Part shown: one piece after another, positions 24,143 through 35,772 of the stretch
How the letters are laid out: each line of letters opens with the position of its first letter
How positions within the stretch are numbered: position 1 is the first letter of the stretch
Source of the DNA: Desmodus rotundus
Taxonomy: Eukaryota > Chordata > Mammalia > Chiroptera > Phyllostomidae
Reading direction: 5' to 3'
Length of the DNA stretch: 64,000 nucleotides
Assembly (NCBI RefSeq): GCF_022682495.2
Contig: NC_071398.1
Location: forward strand, 10,112,934-10,176,933
Notes under the pieces: model-generated
What the model saw: the letters and a program-made list of their open reading frames with translations, nothing else
Told to the model about the DNA's origin: nothing
Database searches by the model: none
Program-made: the position numbers and the translations under genes

Positions 24143-24150
24143 CCTTACAG

Positions 24151-25295
24151 TTCATTTCATCAAGGAAAACACGTGACAATCTCTTGCTTCATCATTCTTT
24201 CAGGTGTGAGTGTCTGGCCTAGACAGAAGTAGAGAGGATACATCTATTTTGTTTGGGAATGAAAGGCAGCCTCCTCTTGGGAAGGGGACGCATTTTGTGA
24301 GTGTGATATTTCCTCTGGATATGTGGTATAAGTTTTTGTTGGAAATGTTTAAGACAGCAATAGTGCAGGCTAATGTAAGCTATGGTGTTTGGGTGATAGG
24401 GGTGTGTCAGCGTAGGCTCATGGGAGATGCTGGTAATAACAGAGGCTTCTCATGTGTGGGGGTAAACGGTATTTAGTAAAAGTTATATCTGATGCCTCAA
24501 AATATATAGCGAGTGAGATGGGAAGAATTCTCAGGAGGAGATGTTAGGCAGCTAAAAAACAAGAAATCCAGCCCCACGTTGAGGAAGTAAACTAACGTTC
24601 ACCTGCCTTAATGGAAAAGTCAGGGAAAGAAAGCTTATAAAGGAGCCTTAAAAATAAAAATCTGAAAGGAGGCTCCTCTAACTTTACAGAATCTCCAGAA
24701 TACAGATTAGCTATATTGATGATCTCAACATACACTTAAATTACTCTATTTGGTTCAATTTCCTCTTATTCAAACATGGTGTAGATTTCATAAAGGAAAA
24801 GTATATATAGATTTTAGAGATTACCTTCCCCAACCACGTAATGTTATCATTAAAGGGACTAAGAGTACTCAGAGTCAAATCAGCTTTCTTAAAACACTCA
24901 CAATCTGCTCAAGACTTGTGCTCTCCAGGCCCATAAGGATGTCTGTGTGTGTGTATACTTTCCCCTTTTGATTTTTTATCTCCTTATAGTCTCAATACAT
25001 TGGTTCTGTACATTGTAACTGCATAATTATAAAGGCATTGTTATACAGCTAGAAAATTCATATAGAAGGGAGGGAAACTCATATTCATTCTACAAGTATG
25101 CCTATGATGATCTGAGATATCTGACCAAAATGTACTAAGCATTTTTATATGTTTACACTGAGGATAAAGAATGAAGGAGGTAGGCAAGTTCTCAGATAGA
25201 GTGTATAATCTGGAGATTTTGGTAATCACTCTGAAAAAAAAAAGCATTGTGGAATGGGAAATGTATCTGAAATGGTCAGTGGAAATGTGAATCAT
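24151..25295. other. Unique sequence
   Basis: No gene or nameable repeat. Frames up to 88 codons show no family resemblance. Confidence 0.5.
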
Positions 25296-25309
25296 AAGAC
25301 GAGACCAGG

Positions 25310-25486
25310 CACCCCTGGCTGGTGTGGCTCAGTGGACTGAGTGCCGGCCTTGGAATTGCTGGTTCATTTCCAAGTCAGGGTACAGGCCTGGGTTGTAGGG
25401 CAGGTCCCTAGTTGGGGGATGAGAGAGCCAACCAATTGATGTTTCTCTCCCTCTCCACTCTCTAAAAATAAAATATTTTTTTTGAA
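25310..25486 (+). mobile_element. VES-type tRNA SINE, plus strand
   Basis: The head reads 'ctggctggtgtggctcagtg', followed by the CT-rich middle and a 'ctaaaaataaaat' tail. A 14-bp TSD with one mismatch flanks it (aagacgagaccagg at 25296-25309, aagaagagaccagg at 25487-25500). The B-box region is mutated ('ggttcatttcc'). The copy is somewhat shorter than its relatives. Confidence 0.95.
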
Positions 25487-25500
25487 AAGAAGAGACCAGG

Positions 25501-27214
25501 AAGACACAGATCTCCAGAAAGAAGGTCTCAAGCAGTGGGAAACACCACTACAAAGATCCCAGAAAGGAGCAAATGTGTGTGAGAGACTCACAGGGAACAG
25601 TTTGGCTGAACCATTGGGACCGGGGCCAGGTCATGTGGTATCTTGTAAGCCTTGTAAGGGGTTTAGATTGCACTAAGTAGCACCATTAGAACATTTGAAA
25701 CATGGACAAATTTTTTTTTATATCAAAAACCCTGCGTTTCCGATACCATCGTACCCATTTTATGGATGGCAACAATTGATGCTCAGAAATGCCTAAATCA
25801 CTCAGTGTCTAAAACAGGATTCAAAATGAGGTCAATATGATTAAAATGTTCTTTTTCATTCGACTAGAGAGCCACTCACTGTTCCCACTAACACAGTTTT
25901 TTGAGAAAACTACAACCATGTGATCTGGATGACAAAAAATGGAGAATAATTTAGCCTTCTTTCCAGTGCAGATGAATATATATATTTTCCTTAATCTGCC
26001 TTCATACACATTGTAAATGCCTTCTTCATTTTATTTTAATGTTCTTTATAAATCTTTTTCAAAGCTGAATATCACAGTTCTTTTATCTTTTTATTTTATT
26101 GTGTTTGAAAACCAAGATCCTTTAAACCATTTCTTGTACTAAACCGAACAATGCAAATAAAATGCAGCATGCATTAAAAAATCACCCTAAATCGGAGGAT
26201 CAAGAATTAAAAATAATGACTGAGGTTTTTATCACATTTGTTACTTATCACTTTGTTGAGCAACACTTTTTTCAACTGTTGCCTCTTTAGTCATTGTTCC
26301 TAAAGTAGTATTATCTATAATTAAGGGGATTGACTGAATTAATATTTTAACACCTTTCAGTAACATCCCTCACAGATAAGTAGTACAAATGTGCTGTGAT
26401 TACTCTCAATCCCTTTTCCTTTCCTCCTGTCTGAAATTGCTTTAATTTTCTACGTACATACTTTATTAATAGACATCGGCTAATTCTGTTGTTTGTCCTT
26501 GAAAATCACACAGCATCCACGGTTGCTGATATTATTTCACAGTTTAAAAGAAAGCACCGGATTGCCATTCTGGTTTTACCATTCTGGTTTTCTAAAATAT
26601 ACTCATACACACATGCTAATTCCAGAAGAAGTGGGAGGTGGCCGGTGAATCTGATAGATAGGCTGTGTCATTGGCCCTGACATGTTTGGCGTATTTGCAG
26701 ATGATTTGCAAAATGCCACAGTATAAGATGATCCCATTTTCAGGTGGCAAGGAAATGAGAGAAGTGACTGAGTTAAATAATAGAAATAGGTTTCAAATGC
26801 TTCATTATAATTTGGATGGATGTGCAATGTCCATATGAAGTCCACTTAAATTTCAGCAATGTAAGAATTCCAGTAAGTCCAGAAAACCAAAAGTAATTAC
26901 AAAGGATGGGGAAAGTATTGTATAACAGGTGACTCTGAGAGGAAGGATTTGTTTGAAGAAGAGCTGGATCCGGGTCAGATTTGCTGTCCGTAGCGGGGAA
27001 ATGGAAGGGGTTCTCAGGCTGCCATTTTTAGATATTTTGGCTCTGACTGGAATGGGACATGTCTGACGTGCTCTGTTTAGTTCCAGGAATCATTGTTTAA
27101 ATGACAATCTGATAGAGTGAGACACTGGCAAAGGACGGGCACAGGGTAGTGAAGGAACATCAGTAACAACTTCAGTGGTTTTAAAAAACAATTTTTAGAG
27201 AGAGCTCAGTCATC
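25501..27214. other. Unique sequence with one MIR-like stretch
   Basis: At about 25745-25835, 'cccattttatggatggcaac' and 'gatgctcagaaatgcctaaa' look like a minus-strand MIR core. A 14-bp unit, ccattctggttttM, is tandemly duplicated at 26565-26592. No gene recognised. Confidence 0.45.
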
Positions 27215-27415
27215 TTCCTGAGTTCAATTCTTAGATCCATCTCTTGGACATCTTAGTCTAGAGAATAGCACAGAATATATGAGCATCTTCGGGCCACAGG
27301 TAATTAACATGCTTAGTTTTCCTCATCTGTGAAATGGGGACATGAAATAAGACAATGCATCACACAAACCTAACACATTGGGGATGGCCACTGAATGTTA
27401 ACTCCTGTTAGTTTT
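27215..27415 (+). mobile_element. MIR SINE, plus strand
   Basis: The conserved core 'tttcctcatctgtgaaatgg' followed by 'ggacatgaaataagacaatg' matches the MIR core and 3' region. Boundaries are approximate. Confidence 0.6.
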
Positions 27416-28393
27416 TTGTTTATTCTTTATATTATAATAATCATTGAAGGAAATTGGGGGCAATAATGCTCACATAGAATAGCCATAAGAAAAATATATA
27501 CCCCCCAAATTATTTTAGCCCTTGAGGTTGCCCACAAACAGCACCTACAGCAGTCTCACCCTTTAACCTAACAGGCCATACCCATATCCTTTTTCATGTG
27601 TACTCTGACATCAAGAATGTCGGGACTCATTTTATAGGTGGGAGAAATGGCAAAGTTATTATGCAGTAACTAGCAGTTGTGTGAGGGATAATTTGGACGT
27701 GAAGGTGGGAGAAACATGGGTTAGAAAGGTGAGTTCTTACCATAATTTGATTTCTGTATTATTGTAATATCTAAAGAAGTGGTAAAGGCGATGGATATGA
27801 CAGGTTTGAGAGTCCACTGATGGCATTTGCATTATTCCACTACAGCTGTTAAGAAGTAGTCTTTAGCTCCTCCAAAACAGGAGGGGGGAAAGCATATAGT
27901 TCAAGAAAGCAATCATACATTTTGGCAATTATTTAACTCTCAAAAACAGTTATCTAAGGCATATTCCAAGGTAGAAAATACCTGTAATTGGTAGAATCTG
28001 TGTCTGATTTGTCAGCTTCCACTGAGTACATTAATTCTCTTTTATCCCCCCAGATAGGCCATGGTGTGCCAGCCATGTAAATTTAACCGAATGGACAGGA
28101 GGAATGTACCTACTGATGTCCTATTTTTGTTCCATACTAGGTGCTTCAGATGTGGGATCCGATTCAATAATTACAAGTGAGGAATCAAAGTAGAGTGTTA
28201 CCTACTCGGGCATCCGCATGAGTGCAGTAAGCATTCAAGCCCAAGGCTGACTGATTTTAAAGTTTGTTGTCTTTTATATCATGCTGCCATCCAGGTCCAC
28301 TAAAACATTGCCATTTTCATACTTTGTGACCCACTGTGTAGTAACATAATTTCCCTGTGGGAAACCAATTTATAATGTCTTGAACAGCAAAGA
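27416..28393. other. Unique sequence, possible second MIR fragment
   Basis: A 'actcattttataggtgggag' segment at about 27628 may be a minus-strand MIR core. Otherwise nothing recognised. Confidence 0.4.
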
Positions 28394-28543
28394 CGCATGT
28401 ACTGGACAGGAGCATTACAGCCGTCCTCCAGGTGGGGGCTGGGCTGGGCTTGCGGGAGCCTGTGAACGGGAGTTTGGGCGTGGCCGTGTGCGGGAGTTTC
28501 CTGCGTTCGGTGTGCTGTGAATCGGAAGGGGTGGAAGGCTCCG
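28394..28543. promoter_or_regulatory. CpG-dense patch
   Basis: Eleven CpG dinucleotides occur in about 150 bp, in a window where most 150-bp stretches have zero or one. Part of it lies in a G-rich run (28430-28560). Retained CpGs can mean an unmethylated regulatory element, a young GC-rich insertion or a local GC bias; no TATA box, initiator or transcript evidence is visible. Confidence 0.35.
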
Positions 28544-29099
28544 AGAAATTTCTTGAAACAATATCACCAAAACATCCACCGCTCAGGAGGGCAGCAGCAG
28601 GGAAGTACCTTCAGAGAATTGCAATTAGCACCTTCTAAAATTGTCCAACTAGCACAAAAACCTATTTCACTAGCAACCAAAATAAGACTTTCATTTTAAC
28701 CCATTATTAGTCATCCTATGCTATGAATACACCCAGCATAGTTTCGAGCTGAGGCAAAAAAAATTTTAAAAAATCAACATATTCATGATTCATTGAAACA
28801 GCTTCACATGTTTTAACCTTTTCAAAAGTTACTTCTAACATTCACCACCCGGCAACTGCAGCTGAGTGATAAGGAACGAAAGAAGACACTGGGGAAAAGG
28901 AGATTATCAAGTAGGAACAGTTAATTTTTGAGTACGTCTCTTAAACTCTGTGGGCAGTGTGGGTTTGAGTTTATGGTCGTATATCTCAGTGCCAAAATAA
29001 ATTTTTTCGAGGAAGGGGTACATTAGTCTCAAATTATCCTTTTCCTGCAGAGCTGTTGTTTTGCTTAGATTTACTTGAAATTAAGAGTATCTAAGCTGG
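28544..29099. other. Unique sequence
   Basis: No gene or nameable repeat; AT content rises again. Confidence 0.45.
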
Positions 29100-30730
29100 A
29101 GGCACTTTGGTCCCCAAGCTCTGGCTCCTTTTTTTGATGGGATTCAAAGGTCAGAGGGATCTTAGTCTCCGATATCACAGTACCCTTGACAGCCAGCCCC
29201 CCAGGGCACTCTGCTGCTCTCCTTGCCACTCTCTGGGACCTCACCCATGAGACCGCATGCAGCAGGGAGAGCTCTGAAGAGTCAGTCCTACTGAGTCTAA
29301 ATGGTCACGACTTGAGACTTCTGTTTGGGCAGCAGGAAAGAGTCAGTCTTCTGGATTATTTTACTTGCAGAGCCTGTGACTAGTCTGTGCAGTTGGCCAG
29401 GCTTTGAAAGTCTAATCTTTTGGGGGCTCTTATTTGAAGACCTTGAACAAGTTTTCATAAGACTCCTCTCGAATTTTTGAGACAACCCAGACTCCTTTGT
29501 GGTAGGACAGGACAACCAGACGACTTTGAGGTTGGTGTTTTTCTGTTGGGGGAAGAACTGTTGGCAGCCCATTGGGCTGCTGTAGCCTTTTTCTTTTTTC
29601 TCATCCTCAACAGCTCCAGAGAACGCTGAGGACCAGTAGAAGGCTGGTATTAGGGTTGGCTTGTCCTCCCCAGTCCATGGGAGGACCTGCTTGTAGCTGC
29701 TCTCCCAAGCTCCTTGGTCCTGTCTTCTGGAGTCTTTGCAAAGACTCACCCCTGGGCTCTGTCAGACAGGGGCCCAGAGCCCAGACCCTCATTGGGTCTG
29801 CAGCTGGCCTGGGGGCTCTGCAACCCTCCCCTGCTAGCCTCAGAGGGAAAGGAGGAGGCTTTTCCAGTAAACAATGAAGATCTTTTGCATCTGAAAGGGG
29901 ATGCAGCTGAAAGGTGAAAAGGTCCACCTTTGGCAAAATTCAGGCCTAATCCCTGCTTTTCGTTATCATGGACACACTTTAAGGACTTCAGTGGGGGCAA
30001 CCTGATTAGCTCTAAGGTCTTATTAAGCTAGTTTGCAGTTATCCAGCCAGTAGCGTGGCATGGGGTAGCACAAGGCTGCGGCTGGACATGATGGCACCGT
30101 GATACCCACAGTCACTGTTAAGACCTGGCTGCGCACCTGTACAGCTGGATCACATCTCTTTTGCTAGTCTGGTTAAACTTGATCTCAAACATCAGTATGT
30201 ACTTGAACACAGTACAGTTGTTACCGCAGTTTCTGTGTCATGGCATTCAACGTTTCCGCTGCGTGGCTGGGTCACATGGTGTAGTACAGGAGCCGGGGTT
30301 TGCTGCTCAGGGCCATCTTTGTGAAGACAGCTCTTTGTGGCTCCTTCACAACATCCTCACCGCGCCTTTCAGGACCTCCCATGGCTTCTGCTTCTCTGGC
30401 AGGTGAAGGAACAGCATCCTCTGGCAGAGCCTCTGCAGGGAGGTGTACTCTGGATGCATCCTCTCAACATCACTTGTAATTTGCATTCCTCCAAGGGAGC
30501 CACTAACCACAGTCCTGCAACCACTCCTCTTGCTCTGCAGTCTGCAGCTGGGCTTCTACCAGCCCTAGGTCCCTTTTATCTTCCCCTGCACAGAATGACC
30601 TGTGGTCATCATGTGCCCGAGTTCCTGCCCCCTTCAGGACAGCAGTTCTACACAGCCAACTGGGAGACCCCGCCAGGGGCAGGTCTCAGGCTGGCATGGG
30701 GTGGCCGATTGGTCATTGTGAGGTGTACAG
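29100..30730. other. GC-richer unidentified block with overlapping frames
   Basis: Composition is clearly richer in G and C than the rest of the window, and frames of 80-150 codons are open on both strands (29297-29749 minus, 29572-29877 plus, 29607-29936 minus, 30337-30741 plus). None has a recognisable domain, and their mutual overlap argues that they reflect stop-poor composition. A good 3' splice-site-like tract (long pyrimidine run then CAG) ends at 29613. An old ERV/LTR or a noncoding-RNA exon region are both possible; I cannot choose. Confidence 0.3.
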
Positions 30731-31599
30731 CAGTATATTAGACAAAGGCGATAGCTAACCAAACAGATAATTGCGGGTCATCCCTTGCCCCCCAGTTTTT
30801 CTTTTGATGCAAGACCAAAAGGCAGTAGTGGGTCAGGAATAATTAATGATTGTTAATTCATGATGGAAGACTGGCTTCTCCTTATTTAGTGTTATGTATT
30901 CCATTAAAATTGGGACTAGCACTGTCATTTTTCTCTGATAACAATGGTCATGTGGATAGCAGTAGATGAAAGAGAAACGTATTTCTTTACAGGTGGTCTC
31001 TGAAGTTTGATGAAAGCAAGCGGCCATTTCTGTGGAATGTTTACTCAACATACTTTACATGGAGACAGCCTTTAGTGGTGGAAATGGAGACACCGAGCAC
31101 ATCAGACGGATAGAAGTCAGGAGCCAGGTGAGTCCCAGCCTATCAGCTATGTCAAGGACCCTCCAAATAGCGGTGGACCTTCTCATTTTACCTTATGTGG
31201 CCAGTGTGGACATACCTGCGAACAGTGAGTACAGTTCTTTTGATTTTCTTGATTGCTATGCCGCAAGTCATTTATTCTTTTTCCTCCGTGTGGGCAATGT
31301 ACATATGACTTACCTTAAATGACTTTAAAAAGGTACATATATACGTCATTTCACACTGTCCTGTTAACTAATTCATTTAAATACAGCTACTCTTCCTTTC
31401 ATAGTCCAACACTATGTGCTAGAATATTTCCTTTACTTTGTTTCCCTGCTTACATTTTTTTCTCAACTGCTCCAAATGGGTGAATGATTTTGAGCAAACG
31501 ACTGTCAGCCCGCACACCTACAGGTCAATGCGGACAAACAATGTACCTGGCTGTCCTCCTTGCCCTTCAGTCAACACCGTTCTGACATTGCAGTTGTCA
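30731..31599. other. Unique sequence
   Basis: No gene or nameable repeat. Confidence 0.45.
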
Positions 31600-31790
31600 G
31601 AGCCAGGGACTGACTGACTGACACCTCCTGTGTTCCAGCCCCACCTCTGTCCCTCCTGGCTTATGGGACATGAGGCTAGTTCCTTAAACTCCCAGCACAC
31701 TATTTTCTTACTTGTAATGTGGGTGTGATGACATCTACTTGTAGACAGGGGTTGAAGACTTCATAAGCTCTGGCAGAGAGAGCTCTTCGT
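31600..31790 (+). mobile_element. Probable MIR SINE, plus strand
   Basis: The blocks 'agttccttaaactcccagca', 'ttttcttacttgtaatgtgg' and 'gtgatgacatctacttgtag' follow the MIR core and 3' order. Diverged, approximate limits. Confidence 0.45.
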
Positions 31791-31990
31791 TTAGCGATTG
31801 CTGTTTAATTGGTACTTGATCCGCGGTAGCCGTTTTACTAATGAGTTTCGGGGCTACCTTTCACATACCCATAGACCTACCTAAAAAATAAAAATTCCTA
31901 ACTGAACAGCTTTTTTGACCTGTCTTAGGGCATTCGAAGTTCTTATTACATGCCCCGTGCACACATAAGTGGGCAGAGGCATTGCCCCTG

Positions 31991-32293
31991 CGCGCCTGCA
32001 CGTGGCCGTGCAGAGATCCCGGGAAGTGAGCAGATGTGTTGCAGAACGATGCACGGGCTGCGCTGATCTGTGTGGCGGGCGACCTGTTGCTTTACTCTCA
32101 TGATTTCTGCTCACGTTGGGCTGAGGGGAGTAGAGACCACAGCAGGCATGTTTCTTGTATAAGGCCCAAGGGAGAGGGATTGGGAGAAGGAAAAGCAGTC
32201 CGTGAACTAGAGGCTGAGAATAAAAGCGGAGGGCAAGTTGCTGATAGCGCCTTCAGCTCCATTCTCAGGAGGCCGCCAAGGAGGCTGCGCTCG
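31991..32293. promoter_or_regulatory. CpG-dense patch
   Basis: Ten CpGs fall in the first ~92 bp (31991-32082) and seven more up to 32293, far above the local background. It is small for a CpG island. No core promoter element or first exon could be assigned, and frames crossing it on both strands have no recognisable product. Confidence 0.4.
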
Positions 32294-32339
32294 TGATGAG
32301 CTGTTAGCACCTTTGTGGTTTTGTCCCGTTGTATCTGAT

Positions 32340-32940
32340 CACATGACCTTTGTCGAGTACCTACTGTGTGCTGGGTTAGGTGTGCTGCAAAATAGGAATA
32401 AGAAAATAAAACAAAAATTATAAAACTCTTTCTGCTCTCCAGGTATTTCCTGGAGGTAAGTAGCAATAAATAATAATTAGTTTATGATATGGTGGGAGAT
32501 AAATTGTCTGAGAGTGACAGGCATTCATTTTACAGCAGCACAGCAAAGAGAAGGCCTAGAACCCACTCCAGGTGGGAGAAAGCAATTGTGAGTTGAAGAC
32601 AGCATAGGAATAACTCAGACAAAGACAGGGTATGGGGGAACGATGGTCATTTCTAGCCGAGGGAGCAGCTCATGCAAAGGCCAAAGACGAGGCCATTCAG
32701 AACATAGTCAGTAGCTCATGTTCAGTGAGCACAGAGCCAGCAATGGCACTTGGAGATGAAAGCGTGACGAAGCTTCCTGAGGACCTTGAAGGCCTGGATA
32801 AGGAGTTTGAATTTATCCTGAGAACTAGGAGCATGTGAAAGCAGGTGAGTAACTCAATCCGAGTGTGCTTTAGAAAATTAACTCCGGCTTCAGTGAAGAC
32901 GGTGGACCAGCAGGAGGTAAGAGCCAAAGGAAGAGAGGAA
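32340..32940 (+). mobile_element. Ancient mammalian interspersed repeat, family not named
   Basis: The order 'gagtacctactgtgtgctgg', then 'ggagcagctcatgcaaaggc', then 'ccttgaaggcctggataagg', then 'gagtttgaatttatcctgag' matches a widespread old mammalian repeat. I recognise the arrangement but cannot name the family with certainty. Related stretches lie near 33140-33260, 47150-47480 and 53040-53340. The 68-76 codon frames crossing it are not genes. Confidence 0.5.
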
Positions 32941-33499
32941 TTTAGTGTCTTCAGTTAGAGAAAACTGGTAAAATACTAAGCAGTAATGAGAGCCTGAAAG
33001 GTAGGCATGGATCTTTGAAAAATGAGTGGGATGATCGCAGTGACTAGGGAATTTGATCCCCTTATTCTGGGACTATCTCCTGAGGTCTTGAGTTCTGAAA
33101 AAACTTAGTCCCTCACTCATAAATTTCTCTATTTACTCCTCCATTGAACAAATATTTAGTAACTACTCTATGTTGCAGGGTCTGTACTACAGATGGTAGA
33201 CACAGAGATATCACCAAACACTGGGCCTTGAAAGATTTCACTGTCCTTTTAGTTTTGGGACCCAGTCTCATCCAGGGCGATAGGAGACATGTACTCCGAA
33301 GATGTCCTCAGGCATTTTGGTTGCCTCTTGACTCAAACAATGCGAGCAGAACCAGGTGGTTCCATTCCATTGCTGAAAATAATTCAATCATGTTCTTACA
33401 AACACAGATTATTTCGTTCTGACTTTTTAAACGTAGCTTTGAGGATTAGGCTGGGAGCAAAAGATCTAGGCTGGGACCTTGCGTCTCCTTCAAGTTTTG

Positions 33500-33570
33500 G
33501 GACAGTACAGCCTAGATTCAAATCCTAGCTATGCCGCCTGCTGTTTGCCTGACCTGGAATAATGGTCGTT
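33500..33570 (+). mobile_element. MIR fragment, plus strand
   Basis: 'gattcaaatcctagctatgc' is close to the MIR GATTCAAATCCTGGCTCTGC block, followed by a degenerate 'gcctgacctggaataatgg'. Short fragment. Confidence 0.55.
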
Positions 33571-33589
33571 AACAAATGTTTTATGCCAT

Positions 33590-33660
33590 CTCCTTTTCTT
33601 TCCTTTTCTTTTCTCTTCTTTTCTCTACCCTTTTCTCTTTCCTTTCCTTTCCTTTTATTC
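33590..33660. repeat. Polypyrimidine (TTTTC/CTTTTC)n tract
   Basis: About 70 bp composed almost only of T and C in irregular 5-6 base units. Such tracts can adopt triplex structure and are length-variable. Confidence 0.85.
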
Positions 33661-35667
33661 TGTCTTTATAGTTTCCTTCGTGTACTATCTTCTCTCTCCT
33701 ATACATTTTAAAGGTCCTCAGATTTTTCAGACACATTTATAACAAATCTCTGAAAAATTTCCACTTGTTCATACATACTTGTATTCTGACACCATATTAA
33801 CTTGTGGTTTATTTTGCATGAGGCATGGGTCACGTTATATAGGTGACAAATTAGTGACGCATTAGTGTTAAAATTTTTCATCAGCATGTTAACGTTATTA
33901 TAGTTACTTTGTATCAATGATATAAGAGTACAATTAATTTTCATTCCTATTGGCTATAATCTTAATTCATGCCAATGGATCTATTAATCGGGGAAAAAGT
34001 GATGCAGATATAATTGTGGTTAGATTGCAGGACATTGGACCGAGCTTCTGCTACCAGAACGAAACAGAGTCTATCCCTGACATTCGCTACTTGTGTAAGC
34101 TTGTGATCTCTGATGTTTTACTCGATGTTTCTGTTTAATCGCTCCCTTTTAAGGTAAAATGTGGGCTGACACATCATGAGATGATAGTGACAATTTAATA
34201 CTTTCATGTTTACGGAGTACAAAGCATCGTCCCCGACACACCATAATTGTTCAATGCACAGTAGCTGTCATTACTCAATTATTTATGCTGATTTTTTAGA
34301 AGGCTTATCTGATGCCATGATTACAGGCTATAAAATATTTTAAGAAAGTCATTTCCCTTCCTACCAGTAATTTTAAGAGGAAACACCTTCAAAGTTTTCC
34401 TCCCTTACCGCTGTTCCACTGCCTGTAGGTGAGTGAACAGTGAACGGAGAAGAAAATAATGACTTCCTGTTTGTGAAGCTCCCTAGTGACATAAAATCGA
34501 TCCGTTACTTCGTTGTATATCATCTTTCTCCTGCTCATGATACATACCAGTGGAGTAAGACAGCTATTAAAATCTATTACCCTGATATGCCTCTTTCAAT
34601 GGAAGGATCTATCCAGAGTCAACAACAGAAAAATATTTAAGAAGAAAGTGTGGTGCGGTTTGAAGGTCAGGTTCTTCAAGTCTACGCTTTCTCGTTGGAA
34701 GAGATGCCTTTCTTGGACATGTTAAGTAGTGCCTCCAGGAGGAAAGTGAATTAATTGCAGCTTCCTCAGCAAATGAAGTTCCTCAGTGTGGTTTAAATGT
34801 TCCTTAGGGTAATGTCCTCCGATTAAAATAAGTTGTTTAGGGAGTTCACCTGAAACTTAAAAAAAAAAAAATTACTCTGTCACAAGGCCCTTCTGGGATT
34901 CTCAGATTGAATTTTGGAGAAATGGATTTTAAGAAAAGGCTTATTATTGGTGAGCTGTGTTCTCATATCACTCGGTTAAATTTGTAGCTTTTACCCATTT
35001 CCATTATCAACTACCATATTCTTCTTAGCCCTGGCATACATGTGATTTTATGGTAGATCATATTACAACAGATTTGTTTTGTATGATGCTTATACTTCAA
35101 AACGTAATTCAGAATCGTTCTATGATGTCAGGCAATGATGTTGTATTAACTGGTAAAGAGTAGAATGGGGGAGGAATTGAGATAGATAATGAAGGGAATA
35201 ACAATATGTTTTCCTTTGTAAATTGGTGGAGCTTGAGGTGATAAAACATGAAGAGAGAGAGAGGTGTTTCTGGTAATCAGAGCAATGGAACATAAAACCT
35301 TACGCTCACCATGATAAAATAGCAGAGAGGGTCAGAAAGAAACAGACTTCTCTGAGTACTGGGAGCAAGGACAGAAGGCAGCTAGTAGGACATCTAGCCA
35401 CACTTTCAGGCAGTCTCCAAAACAGTTGAGTATGGATTTGGGTCCAAGCAGTAGTTTTACTGCTCAGCAATAAAAGAAAAAATACTAATATACACATATG
35501 ATGAATTTCATAAGCACTATACTTAGCAAAAATACTATGCACATAAGAGCACATATTTTTATATTTTCATCTGTATGGTTTTCAAAGAGACAAACTAACT
35601 GATGATAATACAAATTAGAATATTAATTACCTTTTGAAGGAGGTAAGGTATCTAGAGGAATTTTTAA
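33661..35667. other. Unique sequence
   Basis: No gene recognised. A poly-A run occurs at 34859-34871. Near 34190-34300 a very diverged MIR/L2-like stretch is possible. Confidence 0.45.
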
Positions 35668-35772
35668 AAATCTTTTTTAACTTTTTTTATTGTTGTTCAA
35701 GCACAGCTGTCTCCACTTGCCTGCCCCCACCCCTTCCTCCCCCCCCACCCTCCCCACCCCTACCTCCCAACT
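35668..35772 (-). mobile_element. Very short L1 3' end, minus strand
   Basis: 'tttttattgttgttcaagca' followed by a C-rich stretch repeats the terminal ~90 bp of the L1 3' UTR seen at 3850. It is a severely 5'-truncated copy. No clear TSD. Confidence 0.75.

Noticed and set aside
29297..29749. 150-codon minus-strand frame as a gene
   Set aside because: Overlapped by other frames on both strands in a stop-poor GC-richer block; no family resemblance.
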